Shown piece after piece: positions 59,010-64,000 of a stretch of DNA of 64,000 bases (position 1 is the first letter of the stretch; each line of letters starts with the position of its first letter). Both the position numbers and the translations under genes were made by a program. The notes below the pieces were generated by a model, which searched no databases, had not been told where the DNA came from, and saw only the letters and a list, made by a program, of their open reading frames with translations. The stretch covers positions 1-64,000 of the forward strand of contig NZ_DASQCC010000173.1 of assembly GCF_035634895.1 (NCBI RefSeq), written 5' to 3'. Origin of the DNA: Actinophytocola sp035634895 (GTDB lineage Bacteria > Actinomycetota > Actinomycetes > Mycobacteriales > Pseudonocardiaceae).

Positions 59010-59867
59010 ATGGCCGGGACGATCGTCGTCGTGGTGCTGGTGCTCGCGGTGGTGGCGCTGGCCGCGACCTACATGCGGAACCAGGCCAACGCGAAACAGA
59101 ACCGACTCGAGGACGCCAAGGCCGAGGCCAGGCGCTGGGTCGAACGTCTCGGCGGTCAGGTCATGAACCTCGACGGCACCAACGAGGCCTCGAAGCAGGC
59201 GCTTGCGGACGCCTCCGAGCGCTACAACGCGGCCGGCTCCCAGATGGAGCAGGCCACCACCGCCGAACAGGCCCGGCTGGTCAAGGAGACCGCCATGGAG
59301 GGCCTCTACTACGTCCGCGCCGCCCGGCTCGCCATGGGACTCGACCCGGGGCCGGACCTGCCCGAGGACGCGGCCCGCGAACGGGCCGGCAAGGTCAGCG
59401 AGGACCGCAGGGTCAGCGTCGAGGGCCGCGACTACGAGGCCTCGCCGAACCCCGGCGACGGCACCCCGTACTACTACCCGGGCGGGCGCGTCGCCGGCCG
59501 GCCGGTGCCACAGGGCTGGTACAGCGAGCCGTGGTGGAAGCCGGCGCTCGTCGCGGGCGCATGGGGACTCGGGTCGGTGTTGCTGTTCAGCGCCATGTTC
59601 GACGGCATGTACGGCATCTCGGACGCCCAGGCCTGGGAGTCCGGCTACGACGCGGGGCAGGCCGACGCCGCGGACAACGGCGGTGATGGCGGCGACGGTG
59701 GTGATGGCGGCGACGGCGGGGACTACGGCGACGGTGGTGGCGACGGAGGCGGCGACTACGCCGACGCCGGCGGGGACTACGGCGGCGACTTCGGTGGCGG
59801 TGGCGACTGGGGTGGCGGCGACTTCGGCGGCGGTGGCGACTTCGGCGGCGGCTTCGGCGACTTCTGA
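59010..59867 (+). CDS. Membrane protein with Gly/Asp-rich tail
   Basis: 285 residues. N-terminal membrane segment TIVVVVLVLAVVALAATYM, a helical segment with conserved NRLEDAKAEARRWVERLGG, a second hydrophobic segment around ALVAGAWGLGSVLLFSAMF, then some 70 residues of GGDGGD and GGDFGGG repeats to the end. The tail is probably outside or disordered. GGAAGGTGTG precedes the ATG. Member of an actinobacterial hypothetical family; function unknown. Confidence 0.8.
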   Translation: MAGTIVVVVLVLAVVALAATYMRNQANAKQNRLEDAKAEARRWVERLGGQVMNLDGTNEASKQALADASERYNAAGSQMEQATTAEQARLVKETAMEGLYYVRAARLAMGLDPGPDLPEDAARERAGKVSEDRRVSVEGRDYEASPNPGDGTPYYYPGGRVAGRPVPQGWYSEPWWKPALVAGAWGLGSVLLFSAMFDGMYGISDAQAWESGYDAGQADAADNGGDGGDGGDGGDGGDYGDGGGDGGGDYADAGGDYGGDFGGGGDWGGGDFGGGGDFGGGFGDF

Positions 59868-59877
59868 CCCGTAGACG

Positions 59878-59916
59878 ATGCCGTGCGGGGCACCCTGGTG
59901 GTGCCCCGCACGGCAT
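59878..59916. terminator. Strong bidirectional terminator
   Basis: ATGCCGTGCGGGGCACC (59878-59894), CTGGT loop, GGTGCCCCGCACGGCAT (59900-59916): perfect 17-bp stem between convergent stops at 59867 and 59917. Confidence 0.85.
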
Positions 59917-60717
59917 TCAGGCCTGGCAGGTGGGACACCAGTACAGGTTGCGGGCGGCCAGCTCGGCCTTGCGGACCGGCGTGCCGCACACCAGGCACGG
60001 CTGGTCCGTGCGGCGGTAGACGTACACCTCGCCGCCGTGGCGGTCGACCCGTGGCGCGCGGCCGGTCACGTGGGGCAGGTGCTCGTCGCGGACCGTGTCG
60101 ATGCGGCCCTTGCGGACGCCGATCTTCATGAGCGCCACCAGGTCCGTCCACATCTGCGACCACAGCGGCTCGGACACCGACCGGCCGGGCAGCAACGGGT
60201 TCACGTTGTGCCGGAACAGCAGCTCCGCCCGGTACACGTTCCCGACCCCCGCCAGCACCTTCTGGTCCATCAGCAGCGCCGCGAGCGGCAGCTTCGAGCG
60301 GGCGATGCGGGTGTACGCCACCGACGGGTCCGCGTTGCGGCGCAAGGGATCGGGGCCCAACCGGAACAGCAGCTCCGCCTGTTCCGCCTTGGTGAGCACC
60401 TCGCAGCGGGTCGGCCCGCGCAGGTCCGTCCAGTGGGTCTCCCCCACCATGCGCATCCGCACCTGGCCGACCGGCAGCGTGGTCGGCAGCGGCGACTCGT
60501 TGAACGTCCCGTACAGGCCGAGGTGCACGTGGACGATCGCGTCCGGGCCGTACACGTGGAACAGGTGCTTGCCGTACGCCTCCGCCCGCACCAGGTCGCG
60601 CCCGTCCACCAGCGAGGCCTGGAAGCGGCCCTGCGGGCTGGACACCAGCACGCGACGTCTGCCGTAACGCTGCTGGTGCAGGCGGGCGAGGCGGTGGAGT
60701 GTGTGCCCCTCGGGCAT
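59917..60717 (-). CDS. nei2: Formamidopyrimidine/endonuclease VIII-type DNA glycosylase
   Basis: 266 residues. Begins MPEGHTLHRLARL with the catalytic Pro2 and Glu3; H2TH region VLAGVGNVYRAELLFRHNV; zinc finger CLVC...CPTC. Excises oxidised bases. ATG 60717 overlaps the rpiB stop (TGATG). Position equals Rv2464c. Confidence 0.93.
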   Translation of the reverse strand: MPEGHTLHRLARLHQQRYGRRRVLVSSPQGRFQASLVDGRDLVRAEAYGKHLFHVYGPDAIVHVHLGLYGTFNESPLPTTLPVGQVRMRMVGETHWTDLRGPTRCEVLTKAEQAELLFRLGPDPLRRNADPSVAYTRIARSKLPLAALLMDQKVLAGVGNVYRAELLFRHNVNPLLPGRSVSEPLWSQMWTDLVALMKIGVRKGRIDTVRDEHLPHVTGRAPRVDRHGGEVYVYRRTDQPCLVCGTPVRKAELAARNLYWCPTCQA

Positions 60718-61196
60718 CAGGCCGGCAGCGGCGGCGGGGTGCCGGTGCGCTCGTAGTCGGCCAGCATCTCGATGCGCCGGGCGTGCCGCGCGTCGCCGGA
60801 GAAGGGCGTCGCGAGGAACCTGTCGACGATGGCCGTCGCCTCCTCCTGCGAGTGCATGCGACCGCCGATGGCCACGACCTGCGCGTTGTTGTGCGCACGG
60901 CCCAGCTCGGCCGTCTCGGTGTTGTACGCGAGCGCCGCGCGGATGCCGGGGACCTTGTTGGCCGCGATCTGCTCGCCGTTGCCGGAACCCCCGATCACGA
61001 CGCCGAGGCTGCCCTCGTCGGCCAGCACGCGGCGTGCCGTCTCGACGCAGTACGGCGGGTAGTCGTCGCTCGCGTCGTACACGGCCGGGCCGATGTCGAC
61101 GACGTCGTGACCGGCTTCCGAGAGGTGCTTGACGAGATGCACCCGAAGCTCGAAGCCGGCGTGGTCGGATCCCAGGTAGACACGCACGTCGGGCAT
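60717..61196 (-). CDS. rpiB: Ribose-5-phosphate isomerase B
   Basis: 159 residues. VYLGSDHAGFELRVHL, GGSGNGEQIAANKVPGIRAAL, and RAHNNAQVVAIGGR. ATG 61196. Interconverts ribose-5-phosphate and ribulose-5-phosphate. Followed at once by nei2, as in mycobacteria. Confidence 0.95.
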   Translation of the reverse strand: MPDVRVYLGSDHAGFELRVHLVKHLSEAGHDVVDIGPAVYDASDDYPPYCVETARRVLADEGSLGVVIGGSGNGEQIAANKVPGIRAALAYNTETAELGRAHNNAQVVAIGGRMHSQEEATAIVDRFLATPFSGDARHARRIEMLADYERTGTPPPLPA

Positions 61197-61214
61197 TCTG
61201 CCAGTTCTGGAAGC

Positions 61215-62003
61215 ATGTGCCCGGTGACGGTCTTCGAACAGGACGGCTTCGACCTTCGCGTCGAGTGGGGCCTGGACGGTGTTCGCGCGCTCGGCCCCCA
61301 CTGCGCGGTGCTGGTCATCGTCGACGTGCTCGTGTTCACGACGACGGTGGACATCGTCGTCGGACAGGGCGCACGGGTGCTGCCGATGCCGTGGAAGGAC
61401 GAGCGTTCGGTCGAGGCGGCGGAGAAGGCCGGCGCGATCCTGACCCCGAGCGGCCTGACCAGGGTCGACGGCGACCATCCCAGCGGCGTCGTGGCGCGGA
61501 CCGGCGGCTGGACGCTGCGGCCGTCGTCGCTGACGGGGCTGACACCGGACACGCTGCTCGCCATCGCGACGCCCAACGGCGCCACCCTCTCCGCGGCGGC
61601 CGCCGCGACCGGCACCACCGTACTGGCGGGCAGCCTGCGCAACGCGTCGGCGGTGGCCGGTGCGGCGGCGGAGATCGCCGGGCACCGGCCCGTCGGGATC
61701 GTCCCGGCCGGTGAGCGGTGGCGCCCGGGCGAGACGTTGCGGCCCTCGTTGGAGGACTATCTCGGGGCCGGCGCGATCGCCGCCGCGGTGGCCGGGCGAC
61801 GGGCGCCGTCGGCGGAGGCGATGCTGGCGGCACGGACGTATCGCGGGGTCGCCGACCGGGTGCCGGAGCTGTTGGCGGATTCTGTCTCCGGGCGAGAGTT
61901 GGCAGCGGCGGGCGTGCCGCGCGATGTGGAGCTGGCGGGTGAGACGGATGTGAGCGGGGTGGTACCGCGGCTGTCCGCTGGCGTGTTCTCGGCGGCGGCA
62001 TGA
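61215..62003 (+). CDS. ComB-like 2-phosphosulfolactate phosphatase family protein
   Basis: About 262 residues. VIVDVLVFTTTVDIVVGQGA, LAIATPNGATLSAAA, and LAGSLRNASAVAGAA are the ComB family blocks. In methanogens ComB acts in coenzyme M synthesis; actinobacterial members have no such pathway, so this is probably a different phosphatase. Start ATG 61215 or GTG 61224. Overlaps the next gene as ATGA. Confidence 0.85.
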   Translation: MCPVTVFEQDGFDLRVEWGLDGVRALGPHCAVLVIVDVLVFTTTVDIVVGQGARVLPMPWKDERSVEAAEKAGAILTPSGLTRVDGDHPSGVVARTGGWTLRPSSLTGLTPDTLLAIATPNGATLSAAAAATGTTVLAGSLRNASAVAGAAAEIAGHRPVGIVPAGERWRPGETLRPSLEDYLGAGAIAAAVAGRRAPSAEAMLAARTYRGVADRVPELLADSVSGRELAAAGVPRDVELAGETDVSGVVPRLSAGVFSAAA

Positions 62004-62695
62004 GCGGGCGGTGGCTGGAAGTCGCGGACGGCGTCTACGCGCGTCGCTATGTCGAGCTGGACCAGACGCTCGGGCTCATCGTGGGTGACACGTTCTGCCT
62101 CGTCATCGACACGGGCGCGGACGAGGTGCACGGCGCGTCGATGGCGGCGGCCGTGCGGTTCGTGACGCCGCTGCCGTGGTCGGTGGTGATCACGCACGCG
62201 CACTTCGACCACTTCTTCGGCACCAACGCGTTCCTGCCCGCGTCGGTGATCGCCCACGAGCGGTGCCGGTCGGTGATCCTCGCCGACGGCGACATGCAAC
62301 GGCGGTCGTGGTCGGCGCGGTTCCGGTCGGAGGGCAAGGCCGACCAGGCGGACCGGCTCGCCGCGGCGAAGCTGATCGCGCCGACCGAGGTGATCAGGTC
62401 GTCGGCCCTGATCGACCTCGGCGGACGCGCCGTCACGCTCGTCCACCCCGGCCCGGCGCACACCGACCACGACGTGTTCGTGCACGTCCCGGACGTCGAC
62501 GTGGTGTTCGCCGGCGACCTCGTCGAGCAGGGCGCGCCGCCGTCGGTGGGGCCGGACTCGCACGTCTCCGACTGGCCCGCTGCGCTCGACGCGATCCTCG
62601 CGCTCAACCCGGTGACCATCGTGCCGGGGCACGGCGACCCCGTGGACGCCGCCTTCGTGCGAAGACAGCGTGACGAGCTGACCCGCATGCCCTGA
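62000..62695 (+). CDS. Metallo-beta-lactamase-fold hydrolase
   Basis: 231 residues. HxHxDH in VITHAHFDHFFGTNA, GPAHTDHDVFVHVP, FAGDLVEQG and VPGHGDP supply the two-metal site. Similar to glyoxalase II-like/quinoprotein-relay proteins; substrate unknown. ATG 62000 overlaps the ComB-like gene stop, so the two are coupled. Confidence 0.9.
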   Translation: MSGRWLEVADGVYARRYVELDQTLGLIVGDTFCLVIDTGADEVHGASMAAAVRFVTPLPWSVVITHAHFDHFFGTNAFLPASVIAHERCRSVILADGDMQRRSWSARFRSEGKADQADRLAAAKLIAPTEVIRSSALIDLGGRAVTLVHPGPAHTDHDVFVHVPDVDVVFAGDLVEQGAPPSVGPDSHVSDWPAALDAILALNPVTIVPGHGDPVDAAFVRRQRDELTRMP

Positions 62696-62711
62696 CGAGG
62701 TCCTCCAGGCG

Positions 62712-64000
62712 TCAGACCTGGATCGACTTCAGCTCGGTGAACTCCTCCAGCCCGTAGCGGCCGAACTCGCGGCCGTTGCCGGACTGCTTGAACCCGCCGA
62801 ACGGCGCCCTGGTGTTGAAGGCCGCGCCGTTGACGTCCACCTGCCCGGCCCGCAGCTTCCCCGCCACGGCACGGGCCCGCTCCACGTCGGCGCCGAAGAC
62901 GCCGGCCGCGAGGCCGTACTGGGTGCCGTTCGCGATGCGGATCGCGTCCGCCTCGTCGGTGTACGGGAGGATCGAGAGGACCGGGCCGAAGATCTCCTCC
63001 CGCGCGATCGTCATGTCCGGCTTCACGTTGCCGAAGACGGTCGGCCGCACGAAGTAGCCGGGGCCCTCGACCGGGTCCGGGCCGCCGGCCGCGAGGGTCG
63101 CGCCCTCCTCGATGCCCTTGTTGATGAAGCCCACGACGCGGTCACGCTGCGCGGCCGACACCGACGGGCCGATGCGGGTCGACTCCAGCGCCGGGTCGCC
63201 CGGCACGTACTTCGCCGCCGCCGCGGCGGCCGCGGCCAGGGCCTCGTCGTGGCGGTCGGCCGGGACCAGCAGGCGGGTCAGCGCACTGCACGCCTGGCCG
63301 TTGTTCATGAAGCAGTTGGCGAGGGTGATCTTGACGGCGCGCCCCAGGTCGGCGTCGTCCAGCACGACGGACGCGGACTTGCCGCCCAGCTCCAGCGCCA
63401 CCCTCTTGACCGTCTCGGCGCCCACCGCGGCCACGCGGCGGCCGGCGCGGGTCGAGCCGGTGAACGACACCATGTCGACGAGCGGGTGCGCGGCCAGCGC
63501 CTCGCCGACGACCGGGCCCGTGCCGTGCACCATGTTGAACACGCCGGGCGGCAGGTCGGCGTCGGCGATGATCCGGGCCAGCAGGCCTGCGGTCAGCGGG
63601 GCGACCTCGCTCGGCTTCAGTACGACCGTGTTGCCCGCGACCAGAGCGGGCGTCACCTTCGCGACCATCTGCTGGAGCGGGAAGTTCCACGGTGTGATGG
63701 CCGCGACCACGCCGATCGGCTCCCGCACGACGGTCGAGTTGCCGACCGTCACCGGGTCGAGCGCGCCGGCCTCGACCTCCGCCAGCACCCCGTCCGTGAT
63801 GCCGACCGGGTTCACGACCTGCACCCGCGACGCGAACGCGATGGGCGTGCCGACCTCGGCGACGATCGTCGCCGCCAACTCGCCGGCACGCTCCCGCAGA
63901 CCGTCGTTGACACGCCGGACGGCCGCCACCCGCTCGGCCAGCGGGGTGGCGGCCCAGGACTCGAACGCCGACGCGGCGGCACGTACCGCGGCGTCGGCGT
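62712..64000 (-). CDS. Aldehyde dehydrogenase (5' end beyond window)
   Basis: At least 428 residues; the frame is open to base 64000, so the first 40-50 residues are missing. ITPWNFPLQQMVAKV, catalytic Glu in ALELGGKSASV, catalytic Cys in NNGQACSALTR, and PFGGFKQSGNGREFG near the end. NAD(P)-dependent oxidation of an unidentified aldehyde. Convergent with the metallo-hydrolase gene. Confidence 0.93.
   Translation of the reverse strand, partial: ADAAVRAAASAFESWAATPLAERVAAVRRVNDGLRERAGELAATIVAEVGTPIAFASRVQVVNPVGITDGVLAEVEAGALDPVTVGNSTVVREPIGVVAAITPWNFPLQQMVAKVTPALVAGNTVVLKPSEVAPLTAGLLARIIADADLPPGVFNMVHGTGPVVGEALAAHPLVDMVSFTGSTRAGRRVAAVGAETVKRVALELGGKSASVVLDDADLGRAVKITLANCFMNNGQACSALTRLLVPADRHDEALAAAAAAAAKYVPGDPALESTRIGPSVSAAQRDRVVGFINKGIEEGATLAAGGPDPVEGPGYFVRPTVFGNVKPDMTIAREEIFGPVLSILPYTDEADAIRIANGTQYGLAAGVFGADVERARAVAGKLRAGQVDVNGAAFNTRAPFGGFKQSGNGREFGRYGLEEFTELKSIQV

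Noticed and set aside
59680..59867. RTX calcium-binding repeats
   Set aside because: Lacks the GGxGxDxUx nonapeptide period and no type I secretion genes are nearby.

Overview
The window is about 70% GC, uses many GTG starts and stop/start overlaps, and has an Actinobacteria gene order. Its backbone follows the Mycobacterium tuberculosis order holA-comEC-comEA-degV-octT-gpgP-rsfS-nadD (Rv2413c to Rv2421c), then proB-obgE-rpmA-rplU-rne-ndk-DUF4233-folC-valS (Rv2439c to Rv2448c), then clpX-clpP2-clpP1-tig and nei2-rpiB (Rv2457c to Rv2465c). Together with the style of the mobile element, this suggests a filamentous Pseudonocardiales-type actinomycete chromosome. The exact genus cannot be read from the sequence.

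Layout. 1-9.4 kb: DNA polymerase III delta, a SAM-riboswitch-controlled threonine synthase, competence-type DNA uptake genes, a DegV protein, two methylglucose-lipopolysaccharide-type enzymes (OctT, GpgP), ribosome silencing factor and NadD. 9.5-12.7 kb: a RecQ helicase with an unusual tail, then a decayed stretch with short repeats and a broken FAD monooxygenase. 12.7-19.7 kb: proB, obgE, L27, L21 and a large RNase E preceded by a small leader ORF. 19.8-28 kb: a radical-SAM-associated pair (TIGR03936/TIGR03960 types) split by a secreted subtilisin, and an ABC-2 exporter. 28-33 kb: ndk, DUF4233, folC, valS. 33-39.5 kb: mycoredoxin, an FAD oxidoreductase, an ArsR-type regulator divergent from fdhD, a lipoprotein and two hydrolases. 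39.5-43.9 kb: ClpXP and trigger factor.

44.1-55.3 kb is an integrated actinomycete integrative and conjugative element (AICE). It sits in tRNA-Gly(TCC) and is bounded by 42-bp direct repeats at 44149-44190 and 55250-55291. It carries int, xis, a rolling-circle rep, an FtsK-like tra, a Pra-type activator, an XRE/NUDIX/HD cassette and one markedly lower-GC cargo gene. That cargo gene encodes a DUF262 domain fused to an AlbA_2 (Schlafen-like) domain and is the best candidate here for an undescribed defence function. Directly beyond attR lie remnants of a second, related element (int tail and rep fragments), so this tRNA has been hit at least twice.

57-64 kb returns to chromosomal genes: SDR, thioesterase, GNAT, a Gly/Asp-tailed membrane protein, Nei2, RpiB, a ComB-type phosphatase, a metallo-beta-lactamase-fold protein and an aldehyde dehydrogenase cut by the window end.
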